From: JACMLC01 sp963817025
GTDB lineage: Bacteria > Acidobacteriota > Blastocatellia > Pyrinomonadales > Pyrinomonadaceae
Assembly (NCBI GenBank): GCA_963817025.1
Contig: CAWFML010000001.1
Coordinates: 620,001 to 684,000 of the forward strand
Direction: 5' to 3'
Length of the DNA: 64,000 bases
Shown here one piece after another: positions 43,778 through 52,906 of this stretch (its first letter is position 1; every line of letters starts with the position of its first letter). The notes beneath the pieces were generated by a model. It did not search any database, was not told the origin of the DNA, and worked only from the letters and a program-made list of their open reading frames with translations. Position numbers and translations under genes: made by a program.

Positions 43778-44413
43778 ATGCCCCTCCGCGTTGACGATGG
43801 CGTCCCGGTTCCCGTAGTTCCCTCTTCAATATCCGAACTGCTGGGAGCAATGCTGGACAGCGTCACAGTTCTGCCCGATGAGAACTTGATGGCATTCGGC
43901 CCGTCCGGCGGGCAACTCGAAGTTCCGTTGTTCGAGCAGTTCAAAGGAAAGTGGTGCTGGGCTGCCTGCGCGCAGATGGTCTTGCGCTTCTACGGGACAT
44001 TCCTTAAACAGTGCGAGATTGCGCGGAGGCAACTGGGCAAGCCGTGCTGTGCACATTTCTCTCTTCCTTCCTGCAATCAGGACTGTTCAGCCGACGAGGT
44101 CGATCAAGCTTTCACGCGCGCCGGTCTGGACTCTGATCGCGTAGACAGGTCGGTCTCTTTTGATACCATCCGGCAGGAAATTAATTCGGGCCAGAATCCC
44201 CGCCCGCTTGTGGCCGGTGTGAAGTGGGCCAATGGCGGCGGGCATCTGGTCGTCATTAACGGCTGGCGCGTGGTCAACAACGTCCGCTTCGTGAGGGTCA
44301 ACGATCCTATCTACGGGCGTGGCGACATCCGTTACACAGACCTCAGAGAATCCTATGGCCCCAACGACAACGGAACATGGGAATGCACTTGGCTGGGCTT
44401 AACTCCGCGATAA
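43778..44413 (+). CDS. Papain-like cysteine peptidase (C39-like)
   Basis: A 211-residue protein. After about 40 residues, FEQFKGKWCWAACAQMVLRF marks the active-site region with Cys60 in the WCWAA motif. His156 lies in GGGHLVVINGW and an Asp follows in VNDPIYGRGD near 175, giving a complete Cys-His-Asp set as in papain-like/peptidase C39-like proteins. Extra Cys residues cluster at 82-98. There is no signal peptide. It has its own promoter and is followed after four bases by an unknown protein and then by a Lys/Ala/Gly-rich protein with GG motifs, forming a probable operon. Substrate is not known; processing of the downstream product is a speculative option. Confidence 0.8.
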   Translation: MPLRVDDGVPVPVVPSSISELLGAMLDSVTVLPDENLMAFGPSGGQLEVPLFEQFKGKWCWAACAQMVLRFYGTFLKQCEIARRQLGKPCCAHFSLPSCNQDCSADEVDQAFTRAGLDSDRVDRSVSFDTIRQEINSGQNPRPLVAGVKWANGGGHLVVINGWRVVNNVRFVRVNDPIYGRGDIRYTDLRESYGPNDNGTWECTWLGLTPR

Positions 44414-44417
44414 CCTT

Positions 44418-45116
44418 ATGGCATACCTGAAACAACTTCCGGCAGCTGCTCTGCCCGGCATCGCGCGCCAGATCGGGGCGCGGCTCTTTTCGACTCTCTC
44501 ACCGGCCTCCGTGCCGTCAGCGTCATTTGAAGGCGAAGAGCCGCCGCCTGATTTTGAGCCGCTTGCCGGTATCACTGATTTCACGGCGGCCCGCTTCGAG
44601 GTAACAGAATCGTTCGAGGTGTGGAGACTCAGAGCCGGTGCGCTGGATGAGTTCGTGCTGACGGGCGAAGACCTCGCCTCACTGGCACGCCCCTCCGGAG
44701 CATGGCATCATCAGATTAGAATCAGCAGCGATGGAACGGATAGCAGAGATGTCCCTATCGCCTATGCACGTTCCTGGCTGTTGGGCACATTGTCCGTTGA
44801 ATGGTCTGTGCGTGACCTCTTTCTGTCGCCGCTGGCGGCTGCGGTGGATAAGGCCATACGGCTTGCCGACGACCAGATCACCGAAGACGTGGAGGCGCGG
44901 ATGCTGAGTCTTGCGGAGTATTCGCTTGAGGCGCTCTGGTTCGTCGCTCCGCCAGTGGATGCTGAAGCTGAGCCGCGCCGCCGCAACGAGAGCCGTGTGA
45001 TAGTGATCTCCGCCTCGGACGATTTTCCAAAGGCGAGGCTGATGTCGCCGATGAATTCCAATACCTTCCTGCGTCTCCTGCTCGGCATGAAAGCGGGAAT
45101 GGGCTTCCGCATATAA
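44418..45116 (+). CDS. Unrecognised protein downstream of the cysteine peptidase
   Basis: A 232-residue protein starting four bases after the peptidase stop, so almost certainly co-transcribed and coupled. The first 50 residues are Ala/Pro-rich, with a short hydrophobic run. Residues 50-140 look like a beta domain (FTAARFEVTESFEVWRLRAG). Residues 140-185 are helical and acidic (AVDKAIRLADDQITEDVEAR). No signal peptide, membrane helix or catalytic motif is visible. No family is recognised. By position it may be a partner, inhibitor or substrate of the peptidase. Confidence 0.65.
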   Translation: MAYLKQLPAAALPGIARQIGARLFSTLSPASVPSASFEGEEPPPDFEPLAGITDFTAARFEVTESFEVWRLRAGALDEFVLTGEDLASLARPSGAWHHQIRISSDGTDSRDVPIAYARSWLLGTLSVEWSVRDLFLSPLAAAVDKAIRLADDQITEDVEARMLSLAEYSLEALWFVAPPVDAEAEPRRRNESRVIVISASDDFPKARLMSPMNSNTFLRLLLGMKAGMGFRI

Positions 45117-45210
45117 CAGTTCGTCCAAATGAAAGCCACTCGCTCCGGGACGCACTTTTATTCTTCTCGTTCTTAGATTTCCAAACACTCCTTGAAAGGG
45201 ACACTCAATT

Positions 45211-45606
45211 ATGGCAACTAAGAAAGCAGCAACCAAGAAAGCAGCAACTAAAAAAGCGGCAACTAAGGGAAGCAAGTCGTCGAAGGGAGCTGCCAAGAAG
45301 GGCGGCGGTAAGAGCGGGACTAAATTCGGCGGCGCGGGCGGCGCGCTCAGCGACTTCGGTGAAAAAGATAGTTCCGCGAAACGGGGTAAACAAACTCAGG
45401 CTCGCTCAGCATACAAGAGCGCAGCGTCATCAAAGGGCGCGGCAACATCCAAGAGCGTAGCGTCGAAAAAGTCCGGCGCGAAGAAAGGCACGGGCGGCGC
45501 TAAAAAGGGCGGGATTCAGTTTGGCGGCGCGGGCGGCGCGCTCAGCGACTTCGGCAGCGGCGATACGGGAGGCTACGCCGATAAGAGAGGCCGCAAGAAA
45601 AGATAG
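45211..45606 (+). CDS. Lys/Ala-rich protein with two GGAGGALSDFG motifs
   Basis: A 131-residue basic protein of very biased composition. It begins with four tandem copies of ATKKA-type repeats like the tails of bacterial histone H1-like proteins. A second basic Ser/Lys/Ala block lies at 60-100. Each basic block is followed by the same motif, KFGGAGGALSDFGEKD near 44 and QFGGAGGALSDFGSGD near 106. The duplicated motif suggests an internal duplication and a specific binding or processing role. GAAAGGGAC lies upstream of the ATG. Nucleic-acid binding is likely from charge alone. Double-Gly sequences are known C39 peptidase cleavage signals, so a link with the upstream peptidase gene is conceivable. 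A strong terminator follows. Confidence 0.75.
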   Translation: MATKKAATKKAATKKAATKGSKSSKGAAKKGGGKSGTKFGGAGGALSDFGEKDSSAKRGKQTQARSAYKSAASSKGAATSKSVASKKSGAKKGTGGAKKGGIQFGGAGGALSDFGSGDTGGYADKRGRKKR

Positions 45607-45632
45607 CAGGTCATAGCAGATGATACCGGAGG

Positions 45633-45660
45633 GACGGCACACGTGTGCCGTCTCTCTCTT
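45633..45660 (+). terminator. Rho-independent terminator, 20-base perfect palindrome
   Basis: GACGGCACAC and GTGTGCCGTC form a perfect palindrome at 45633-45652, followed by TCTCTCTT. It ends the peptidase operon. Confidence 0.75.
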
Positions 45661-45695
45661 ATGAGGCATAATTTTTACGAGCCACGCTCCCACAA

Positions 45696-48600
45696 ATGCG
45701 GCTGCTCATCTCAAATCTAAATCTCAAACTGATGGCAAAGCCTGACCGGCGATTTTCGCTTCAGAGCGCGCCGCCCCCTGCTATTGCAGCGCGGCTTCGC
45801 ACGGGTTCGTGCCTCATCATCATCGCCTTCGCAGCCTTAGCTTTTGCTTCACACGTGGCCGCGCGACCGCAGGATGACTGCGCTGCGCCCGGAGCGTTGG
45901 CGGCACAGGCCGAGGGCTTGAGCGCGCAGTGGAAGGTGGCAGAGTTGAGGTCTGCGCTCGACCTGTTCAAGCGTGCGCGCGTGTGTTGGGGTCGTGCCGG
46001 TCTTAGACGAGAAGAGGCGGGCGCGCTTAAGCGCATCGGAGACGTACATTTCTCGCTCAGTGAGTACAAAGATTCTCTGGACGCTTATCAAGAGGCTCTT
46101 CAGTATTGGAAGCAAGCGGGCGACCGTCTGGCGCAGGGCTACGCGCTGGTTGATGCGAGCTGCCCTCTGTTTTTCATGGAGCGTCCAGACACGGAGGCGT
46201 GGCAAAATTCTGTGGAAGCCGCTTCCATCGCACGCGAATTGGGCGACCATCGCCTGATGGCGCGTGCGGAGAACATCAGCGGCAGGGTTTGCTATACACG
46301 CGGCAATTTTCAAGAAGCCGACGCGCATTTCGCACAGGCGCTCGCACACGCACGCGAGGCAGGCGCTCCGGCGGAAGAGGCGCAGGCGCTCCATAACATC
46401 GGACAACTACGCAACGACGGGGGCGAGTTGCGTGTGGCGCGCGATTCTTATCAACTGGCGCTGCCGTTATGGAGGGCGGTGCATGACCGGCAGAATGAGG
46501 TCAGGACGCTCAACGCTCTGGGTCTGACTTACGCACTGTTGGGCGAGAACCAGACCGCGCTCGAATATCTGGATGGAATCGCGCTGCCGCTACTGCTTGA
46601 GGCCGGAGACCTCAAAGAAGAGGCCATCGCTCACAACAACATCGGCTACGTCTACCAGTCGCTGGGCGATTACGAGACGGCGCTCTCACATCATCGCAGG
46701 GCGTTAGCCATCTTCGACCAGCTCGCCATCCCACGCGCCCGTGCGCTGACTTCGCTTTTCATCGGCGATCTGTGCATGCAGCTCGGAATGACGCAGGAGG
46801 CCGGAGCGCATTACGAGCGCGGCCTCGCGCTGGTGACGAATCACGCTTTGCTGCAAGCGGATATGCTCAACGGTCTGGGGCTGTTGCGGCTATCCGAGGG
46901 CAGAGCGGAAGAGGCTTATGAACTTTTCCGCCAATCGCTTTCGGCTTATGAGACGGCGCAGCACCAGAGAAGACAAGCCTTCGCGCTTAACAACATCGGA
47001 TGGTACTTCGGCGGGCGTGGCAACTGGCAACAGGCTGCCGATTATTTCCGGCGTGCGCTTGCCAGCTGCCGCGCGGTTGGAGATCGCCTGCATGAAGCTT
47101 TGACCCTTTACAATATCGCGCGTGCCGGGTTCGAGCTTGGTGATGATGTATCCGCGCGAGCAAACATAGAGGCCGGGCTACAGGTCACAGAGTCACTGCG
47201 CTCAAGGGTCACGAGCAACGCACTGCGTACATCTTATTTTGCCTCTGCTCATCGCCAGTTCGAGCTTTACGTCGCCGTGCTTATGCGCCTGCACGCGCGC
47301 AACCCGGACGCAGGTTTTGCCGCCGCTGCCTTTGAGGCCAGCGAGCGCGGGCGTGCACGCTCGCTGCTTGAGACCATCGCAGAAGCGCGCGTCAACATCC
47401 GCTGGGGCGTTGATTCCGCCCTGTTAGAACGCGAACGCGAGCTGCAACTCCGGCTCAACACGAAGGCCGGGCGGCGTGTCCAGTTATTGACTGCCAAAGC
47501 GAGTCCGAACGAGCTGGCGGAAATCGAGCAGCAGGTTGATGCGCTGGCGACCGAGTATCAAAAGCTGCAAGATCAGATCAAGGCATCAAGCCCGCGCTAT
47601 GCAGCGTTTGTGCAGCCTGCGCCGCTCACGCTCAAGCAGATTCAGGAAAAGGTTTTGGATGAAGACACAGTGCTTTTGGAATACTCGCTCGGTGAAGAGC
47701 GCAGCTTCGTGTGGGCTGTGACAGCCGGTTCGATCAAGGGCTTTGAGCTGCCCGCGCGGGCGCAAGTCGAGAAGAGCGCTCGGCGCGTGTACGAACTTCT
47801 GACCACGCGCAACCGGCAGGTGAAGGGGGAGACGGACAAGCAGCGCATGGCGCGTTTCGCCAGAGACGAAGACCTTTACGCGGAGGCCGCGCGCGAGTTG
47901 AGCGCGATGCTATTGAATCCTGTGGCGGGCGAGTTGCGACGCGAGCGCGTGGTCATCGTCGCTGATGGAGCTTTACAGTATGTGCCTTTTGCGGCATTGC
48001 CTACGCCCGGCAAAGAGCCTGAGACGAAGGAGCCGCGAGACGTGGCCGCGACGGCAAAAGATTTACTGGCTACGCGCACACACTTGCAACAGGATGCCGG
48101 AGCCGGATTCACGCCATTGATAGCCCGACACGAAGTCGTGAGTTTGCCGTCGGCTTCTGTGCTTGCCCTGATGCGCGAAGAACTGCGCGGTCGTCGTCCG
48201 GCCCCACGATCAGTCGCTGTGCTGGCCGACCCAGTCTTTGATAAGGAAGATGAGCGGCTGGCATCCGTGCGAGCAGTGAAGGAGCGTCAACCCGACGACG
48301 CCGTTACGCGGCGCGACAAGTCGGCTAACGGCGTGGATGTTGTGCCCGTCGCCGTGGCGCAAAGAGCTTTGAGAGATTTCGACGGGCCGGATGACGGCGC
48401 GGGAGGAATCGCGCGGCTTCCCTTCTCGCGGCGCGAGGCGCAGGCGGTCATGGCATCCGTGCCGGCAGGCGATGGAATGTTGGCTTTAGGCTTTCGCGCG
48501 AGCCGCGAGACAGCCACGAGTCCTGACCTCTCGCAATATCGTATTGTACACTTTGCAACGCACGGTCTTCTCAACAGCAAACGGCCAGAGCTTTCGGGCA

Positions 48601-48986
48601 TCGTCCTCTCGCTCTTCGACGAAAAGGGACGCGGGCAGCAGGGCTTCCTCGAATTGAATGAGATTTACAATCTCAACTTACCGGCTGATCTGGTCGTCCT
48701 GAGCGCGTGCCAGACTGCGCTCGGTAAAGATGTCAGAGGCGAAGGACTGGTCGGCCTCACGCGCGGATTCATGTATGCGGGCGCGGCGCGCGTCGTCGCC
48801 AGCCTCTGGAAAGTGGACGACGCGGCCACCGCAAAACTGATGGGCGAGTTCTACAATGAGATGCTCGGCAAAGGACTCAAGCCTGCTGCGGCGTTGCGTG
48901 CCGCACAACTCCGCATGTCGCAACAACCGCGCTGGCATTCGCCATACTACTGGGCGGCCTTCACACTGCAAGGCGAGTGGAAGTGA
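45696..48986 (+). CDS. CHAT-domain protein with TPR repeats
   Basis: A 1096-residue exported protein. ATG 45696 or ATG 45732 could start it; both give a signal-like hydrophobic run (LIIIAFAALAFASHVAA) and neither has a clear ribosome binding site. Residues about 80-520 are tetratricopeptide repeats (ALHNIGQLRNDGGELRVARD, AHNNIGYVYQSLGDYETALS). A linker helix region follows, and residues about 700-1095 form the CHAT peptidase domain. The caspase-like dyad is visible as His956 in HFATHG and Cys1005 in LSACQT. CHAT-TPR proteins are caspase-fold proteases, some activated in conflict systems. Here it is followed by an ECF-like sigma gene and an anti-sigma-like gene, a pairing that suggests envelope signalling. 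Confidence 0.9.
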   Translation: MRLLISNLNLKLMAKPDRRFSLQSAPPPAIAARLRTGSCLIIIAFAALAFASHVAARPQDDCAAPGALAAQAEGLSAQWKVAELRSALDLFKRARVCWGRAGLRREEAGALKRIGDVHFSLSEYKDSLDAYQEALQYWKQAGDRLAQGYALVDASCPLFFMERPDTEAWQNSVEAASIARELGDHRLMARAENISGRVCYTRGNFQEADAHFAQALAHAREAGAPAEEAQALHNIGQLRNDGGELRVARDSYQLALPLWRAVHDRQNEVRTLNALGLTYALLGENQTALEYLDGIALPLLLEAGDLKEEAIAHNNIGYVYQSLGDYETALSHHRRALAIFDQLAIPRARALTSLFIGDLCMQLGMTQEAGAHYERGLALVTNHALLQADMLNGLGLLRLSEGRAEEAYELFRQSLSAYETAQHQRRQAFALNNIGWYFGGRGNWQQAADYFRRALASCRAVGDRLHEALTLYNIARAGFELGDDVSARANIEAGLQVTESLRSRVTSNALRTSYFASAHRQFELYVAVLMRLHARNPDAGFAAAAFEASERGRARSLLETIAEARVNIRWGVDSALLERERELQLRLNTKAGRRVQLLTAKASPNELAEIEQQVDALATEYQKLQDQIKASSPRYAAFVQPAPLTLKQIQEKVLDEDTVLLEYSLGEERSFVWAVTAGSIKGFELPARAQVEKSARRVYELLTTRNRQVKGETDKQRMARFARDEDLYAEAARELSAMLLNPVAGELRRERVVIVADGALQYVPFAALPTPGKEPETKEPRDVAATAKDLLATRTHLQQDAGAGFTPLIARHEVVSLPSASVLALMREELRGRRPAPRSVAVLADPVFDKEDERLASVRAVKERQPDDAVTRRDKSANGVDVVPVAVAQRALRDFDGPDDGAGGIARLPFSRREAQAVMASVPAGDGMLALGFRASRETATSPDLSQYRIVHFATHGLLNSKRPELSGIVLSLFDEKGRGQQGFLELNEIYNLNLPADLVVLSACQTALGKDVRGEGLVGLTRGFMYAGAARVVASLWKVDDAATAKLMGEFYNEMLGKGLKPAAALRAAQLRMSQQPRWHSPYYWAAFTLQGEWK

Positions 48987-49030
48987 GAGTCATAGATTAG
49001 TTTCAAAGAAGTCGAAAAGAAAGACATGTT

Positions 49031-49143
49031 CGCGCAAAGGGGCAGAGAAATGCAAAATTAAAAATGTAAAATGCAAAATGAAAGAGGGTTCTTATTTTTG
49101 CATTTTACATTTTGCATTTTTAATTTCTCTGCCCCTTTGCGCG
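49031..49143. repeat. Long intergenic stem-loop
   Basis: A perfect 20-bp base stem (CGCGCAAAGGGGCAGAGAAA at 49031-49050, complement at 49124-49143) encloses further A-rich and T-rich complementary words (TGCAAAATTAAAAATGTAAA against TTTTTGCATTTTACATTTTG). It fills a third of the 325-base gap after the CHAT gene; the remainder holds nothing recognisable. Confidence 0.85.
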
Positions 49144-49311
49144 AGATTCGTTCGTTGTAGACAGCCAACAACATTCTAAACTGAAGCGCTACCGAAGTGA
49201 GGTTGGCCTAAAAATTTTTCACCCGCCTGCTTATCAAAACTTCCCTTTCCAGTCAAAAGAGTAGAGAATTCGTCGCGGGAAGCGCATGCGTTTCAAGCTT
49301 CGCTCTTCCCT

Positions 49312-49950
49312 TTGCTTCCGGCAGAAATCTATCAATCAACTTCGGACGGAGTGCTCTGGCACGTGGATACCCCTGTATCACTTAAAAAGGAGTGGGTTCT
49401 GACGCAGCAGGCGTTTGACCACCTGCTCGACATGCTTGACGCAGACCGCGAGCAGGCGGGCCAGAAATACGAGCGCATCCGGCATAAGCTCGTTAAATAT
49501 TTTGAGTGGCACGGGGCGGAACTGCCCGACAAAGAGGCAGACGAGACGATCAACCGCGTCGCACGCAAGATAGTGGAAGGAGCGGAGATTCAAAACCTCA
49601 ACGCTTACTTCTATGGCGTGGCGCGGCTGGTCTTCGCTGAATCTCTCAAGGCGCGTGAGAAGCAGCAAGAGGCGTTCCGGCATCTGCCCACGATAGAACT
49701 GCCTGTGGACGAAGACCTAGACGCGGCTCAACGTCAAGCATGCTTCGACCGTTGCCTCCGTCGCCTGCCGGAAGAGAATCGCTCTCTCATCATCGAATAT
49801 TATCAGGATGAGAAGGGCGATAAGATTAAACGCCGCAAATATCTGGCCGCACGGCGCGGCATCCCGCTCAATGCCCTGAGGATACGCGCGCATCGCATCC
49901 GCGTGGGCATGGAATCGTGCGTCAGTCAATGTTTAGGACAGAATGAGTGA
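49312..49950 (+). CDS. ECF-like sigma factor, divergent
   Basis: A 212-residue protein resembling an ECF sigma factor in its second half: INRVARKIVEGAEIQNLNAY and FYGVARLVFAESLKARE correspond to late region 2, and CLRRLPEENRSLIIEYYQDE then NALRIRAHRIRVGMESCV to region 4. Region 2 is weakly conserved, so it belongs to one of the more distant ECF groups. The TTG start is uncertain. The next gene at 50007 encodes a membrane protein with an anti-sigma-like N-terminus, and the CHAT-TPR gene precedes it. The three probably work together. Confidence 0.75.
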   Translation: MLPAEIYQSTSDGVLWHVDTPVSLKKEWVLTQQAFDHLLDMLDADREQAGQKYERIRHKLVKYFEWHGAELPDKEADETINRVARKIVEGAEIQNLNAYFYGVARLVFAESLKAREKQQEAFRHLPTIELPVDEDLDAAQRQACFDRCLRRLPEENRSLIIEYYQDEKGDKIKRRKYLAARRGIPLNALRIRAHRIRVGMESCVSQCLGQNE

Positions 49951-50006
49951 AACCTATTTTGTTTTCGGCCACTTATATATGAGTCGAGTCGAAGGGAGTT
50001 TTCCTG

Positions 50007-51035
50007 TTGGCAGGTAAAACACAAGAGGGGGCGCGGCTGACACAGTATCTGCTGGGCCGGATTTCCGTGCGCGAGCTTGAGCAGACGGAGGAAGCATACT
50101 TCGCTGATGACGAAGCCTTCGAGCAGATGCTCATCGCCGAGGAGGAGTTGATAGACGCCTACGCGCGCGGGGAGATGTCCGTGGAGGAGCGTCAACGTTT
50201 CGAGGAGCTGTTCATGGCCTCGCCGCGCTGGCGCGAGCGTGTGCAGTTCGCGCGCTCGCTGTCGGCTGCCGTTTCGGGCGCGCAGCCCGCCGTAACATCT
50301 CAAGAGGCAGGGCACGCGCCGCAAGAATCTGACGATGTGCCTCTCACGCCTCCGCCTTCTTTCTTTGCAGCCCTCCATGCACGCGGCGCAACCCTGAGCT
50401 TCGCTCTGGCGGCTATAGCACTGGCCGCTGTCGTCGGCCTTGCATGGCTCCTTGTCGAGCGCGCGAGGATGCGCGAAGAATTGCGGCAATTACGCGCCGA
50501 GCGCACGACGCTCAGCAACAGTGTGCAGGAGATGCAGGCGCGTGTCGCCGCCGAGCAGACGCGAAACGAAGAGTTGCGCGCACAACTCGAAGGCAAGCAG
50601 GCAACGCTTCCGCAGAAGACAGACCCGCAGGAAGACTTTGCATCCCAACAGAATGACAAGCTGCCCGATAAAAATAGCGGGCAAACGCAGCCACCTTCAG
50701 TTCTCTCCTTCGTCCTGACGCCCGGTCTCGTCAGAGGCGGCGGGGCCACAACGCTCTCTGTGCCGCACGGCGCGTCTTCCATCGTGCTTCGGCTCAACAC
50801 AGAGGCGAGCAGTGATTATGCAACTTACCGCGCGGGGATTGAGACTGCCGGCGGACGCAAGGTTTGGAGCGCGGATTTAGCAAGGCCACAAAGCGTTGCA
50901 GGCACGCTTACCCTTCCCGCGTTGCCTGCGAAGAATCTTCCCCCCGGCGACTATATTCTGCTTCTCAATGGAAAGCGTCCTGACGGCGGATTCGAGGACA
51001 TCGCCGATTACTCTTTCAGGGTCGTGAGAAAGTGA
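50007..51035 (+). CDS. Probable membrane anti-sigma factor without zinc motif
   Basis: A 342-residue protein starting at TTG 50007. The first 95 residues are acidic and helical (LTQYLLGRISVRELEQTEEA, EEELIDAYARGEMSVEERQR), a layout common in zinc-less anti-sigma or sigma-regulator proteins. One transmembrane helix follows near 130-150, then a coiled coil (RMREELRQLRAERTTLSNSV) to about 205 and a beta-rich outer domain ending near 340 (VLRLNTEASSDYATYRAGIE). No HxxxCxxC is present. It lies 56 bases after the sigma gene and overlaps ung by four bases. Signal sensed is unknown. Confidence 0.7.
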   Translation: MAGKTQEGARLTQYLLGRISVRELEQTEEAYFADDEAFEQMLIAEEELIDAYARGEMSVEERQRFEELFMASPRWRERVQFARSLSAAVSGAQPAVTSQEAGHAPQESDDVPLTPPPSFFAALHARGATLSFALAAIALAAVVGLAWLLVERARMREELRQLRAERTTLSNSVQEMQARVAAEQTRNEELRAQLEGKQATLPQKTDPQEDFASQQNDKLPDKNSGQTQPPSVLSFVLTPGLVRGGGATTLSVPHGASSIVLRLNTEASSDYATYRAGIETAGGRKVWSADLARPQSVAGTLTLPALPAKNLPPGDYILLLNGKRPDGGFEDIADYSFRVVRK

Positions 51036-51718
51036 AAGCTATGCCAGCGACAATTCCCACATCATGGCGTCAACAGCTTGGAGCCGAAGTTAAGAAACCC
51101 TATTTTCAGCGACTGCAAGAATTCATAGAGCAGGAGCGGCAGCAGTTTGAAGTGTATCCGGCTGAAGCGGATACTTTTCAGGCTTTGAAGCTGACGCCCT
51201 TTGCCGGGGCCAATGTCCTGCTGCTCGGCCAAGACCCGTATCACGGCCCAAACCAGGCGCACGGTCTCTGCTTTTCAGTCAAACCGCAAGTCGCAATCCC
51301 TTCTTCGCTCAGAAATATTTTTACGGAATTGAAGAATGATGTCGGCTTCAAGATTCCCAATCACGGCTATCTGGCGAGCTGGGCCAAACAGGGCATCCTG
51401 ATGCTGAACGCAGTGCTCACAGTCCGCGCGGGACAACCCAACTCGCATAAAGGCAAAGGCTGGGAGATTTTCACGGATACGATTATCAAGCGCGTCAACG
51501 ACAAAGAAGAGCCTGTCGTGTTCGTCCTCTGGGGCGGATTCGCGCAGAAAAAAATCGAGCTGATTGACACCGCACGGCACGTGATTATCAAGGGCGTGCA
51601 TCCATCCGGCCTCTCCGCCCACAGGGGCTTTTTCGGAAGCAAGCCTTTTTCCGCCGTCAACAAAGCGTTAAAAAAAGCGGGCAAGCCGGAGATAGACTGG
51701 CAGATTCCAGACATCTAA
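51032..51718 (+). CDS. ung: Uracil-DNA glycosylase
   Basis: A 228-residue family 1 uracil-DNA glycosylase of normal length. The water-activating loop LLLGQDPYHGPNQAHGLCFS (catalytic Asp near residue 68) and the HPSGLSAHRGFFGS leucine loop near 190 are both present; the second usually reads HPSPLSAHRGFFG, so one Pro is Gly here. It removes uracil from DNA in base excision repair. GTG 51032 overlaps the preceding gene by four bases; ATG 51041 is an alternative start. Coupling to a sigma/anti-sigma pair may put it under stress control, which is inferred. Confidence 0.96.
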   Translation: MKAMPATIPTSWRQQLGAEVKKPYFQRLQEFIEQERQQFEVYPAEADTFQALKLTPFAGANVLLLGQDPYHGPNQAHGLCFSVKPQVAIPSSLRNIFTELKNDVGFKIPNHGYLASWAKQGILMLNAVLTVRAGQPNSHKGKGWEIFTDTIIKRVNDKEEPVVFVLWGGFAQKKIELIDTARHVIIKGVHPSGLSAHRGFFGSKPFSAVNKALKKAGKPEIDWQIPDI

Positions 51719-51804
51719 TACCAAAAGTGGGGAAGAAAAAGAGGCCACAGATGCACACGAACAGGCACGGATTTAATTGATGATTTTAATGTGAATCAAG
51801 AGAA

Positions 51805-51916
51805 GAACACTCTTTGCGCTTCTTTGCGAAAACCTTTGCGCTCTTTGCGTTTAAGATTGAGATTAAACGCAAAGACCGCAAAGTGTCAGACGCCAGGAAA
51901 CGCAAAGAGAAGCCTT
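51805..51916. repeat. CTTTGCG-type intergenic inverted repeat
   Basis: CTTTGCGCTTCTTTGCG and CTTTGCGCTCTTTGCG words face AACGCAAAGACCGCAAAG and GAAACGCAAAGAGAAG. The second arm carries an inserted AAGTGTCAGACGCC. An open frame from 51791 runs through it in phase with the AraC gene, but that part is repeat, not coding. Confidence 0.7.
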
Positions 51917-51982
51917 AGACAGCCAATCTCTTTTCCACTCTTGAATAGCATTTCCTTTGATTGCTATCCGGTATCAAGAGAG

Positions 51983-52846
51983 ATGAAAACAGTTAACGCA
52001 CACGGCTCGATCAACGTCTGGCGGCCAGATGATTTACATCAGTTGGAATTGCACAGAGGCACGTGTGTGCATCGTCCCGTCCCGCGCCACTGGCACGAAG
52101 AATTTCAGTTGTGCTTGATAGAAGCGGGCGAGGGCGACCTGACCTATCGCGGCCAGAGCCATCCCACGCCGCCCGCCAGCCTCTTTATCGTTCACCCCGG
52201 AGAGGTTCATTCAAATCGCTCGTTTCAACTGACAGGCTGTAGCTACAGGACTCTTTTTATAGAGCCGGAAATGATGCGCTCTGTCGCCGCAGAGCTTTCC
52301 GGCAGAGGCTGCGGCGTGCCTTTCTTTCCCTCAACCATAGTATTTGATAAAGAACCGCTCTCGCTCTTCACACGGCTGCACATGGCTTTGGAAAATTCTT
52401 CCGCGACGCTCGAACGTCAAACATTATTGCTGGAATTTATAGGCCACATGGTCGCGCGGTTTGGCGAAGAGCGGGCTTCAACAGATTCGCTCAAGAGAAG
52501 CCGCACGACAAGCATCAAGCGCGCCTGCGAATATTTGAGAGAGCATTACGCGGAAAACGTTTTTTTAGATGAGCTGTCAGCCCTGGTTAATCTCAGCCCG
52601 TTTCATTTCAGCCGCTTATTCACCGAGCAGGTGGGGATACCTCCACATGCCTTTCAGACTCAGCTTCGCATCGCACGCGCCAGATCGCTTTTGCTGCGCG
52701 GTCATTCGATCTCGCAGATCGCGGCCCGCACAGGCTTTGCAGACCAGAGCCATCTGACGCGCCACTTCAAGCGTCTGGTCGGAGTGACGCCGGGCCAATA
52801 TCGCCTGAGTAGCAAGAACGTTCAAGACCGCACCATTCTCCTCTGA
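51983..52846 (+). CDS. AraC-family transcriptional regulator with cupin sensor
   Basis: A 287-residue regulator. The frame is open from 51791, but the first 64 codons fall in an intergenic hairpin, so ATG 51983 is taken as the start. The N-terminal AraC-type cupin (HRPVPRHWHEEFQLCLIEAG, near residue 25) binds the effector. The C-terminal DNA-binding domain has two helix-turn-helix units (LDELSALVNLSPFHFSRLFT near 195, then ISQIAARTGFADQSHLTRHF near 245) and the closing GVTPGQYR. The closest neighbour is an MBL-fold hydrolase gene 60 bases downstream in the same direction, which it may control. Ligand is unknown. Confidence 0.92.
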   Translation: MKTVNAHGSINVWRPDDLHQLELHRGTCVHRPVPRHWHEEFQLCLIEAGEGDLTYRGQSHPTPPASLFIVHPGEVHSNRSFQLTGCSYRTLFIEPEMMRSVAAELSGRGCGVPFFPSTIVFDKEPLSLFTRLHMALENSSATLERQTLLLEFIGHMVARFGEERASTDSLKRSRTTSIKRACEYLREHYAENVFLDELSALVNLSPFHFSRLFTEQVGIPPHAFQTQLRIARARSLLLRGHSISQIAARTGFADQSHLTRHFKRLVGVTPGQYRLSSKNVQDRTILL

Positions 52847-52906
52847 TAAGCTTCAAGCTCTCCCCGGACAGGATTTCCACGCCAGCCAGCAAGGAGAAAG
52901 CTTGAC

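Noticed and set aside
51791..51982. N-terminal extension of the AraC-type regulator
   Set aside because: The 64 codons are translated inverted repeat; ATG 51983 gives a normal family length.
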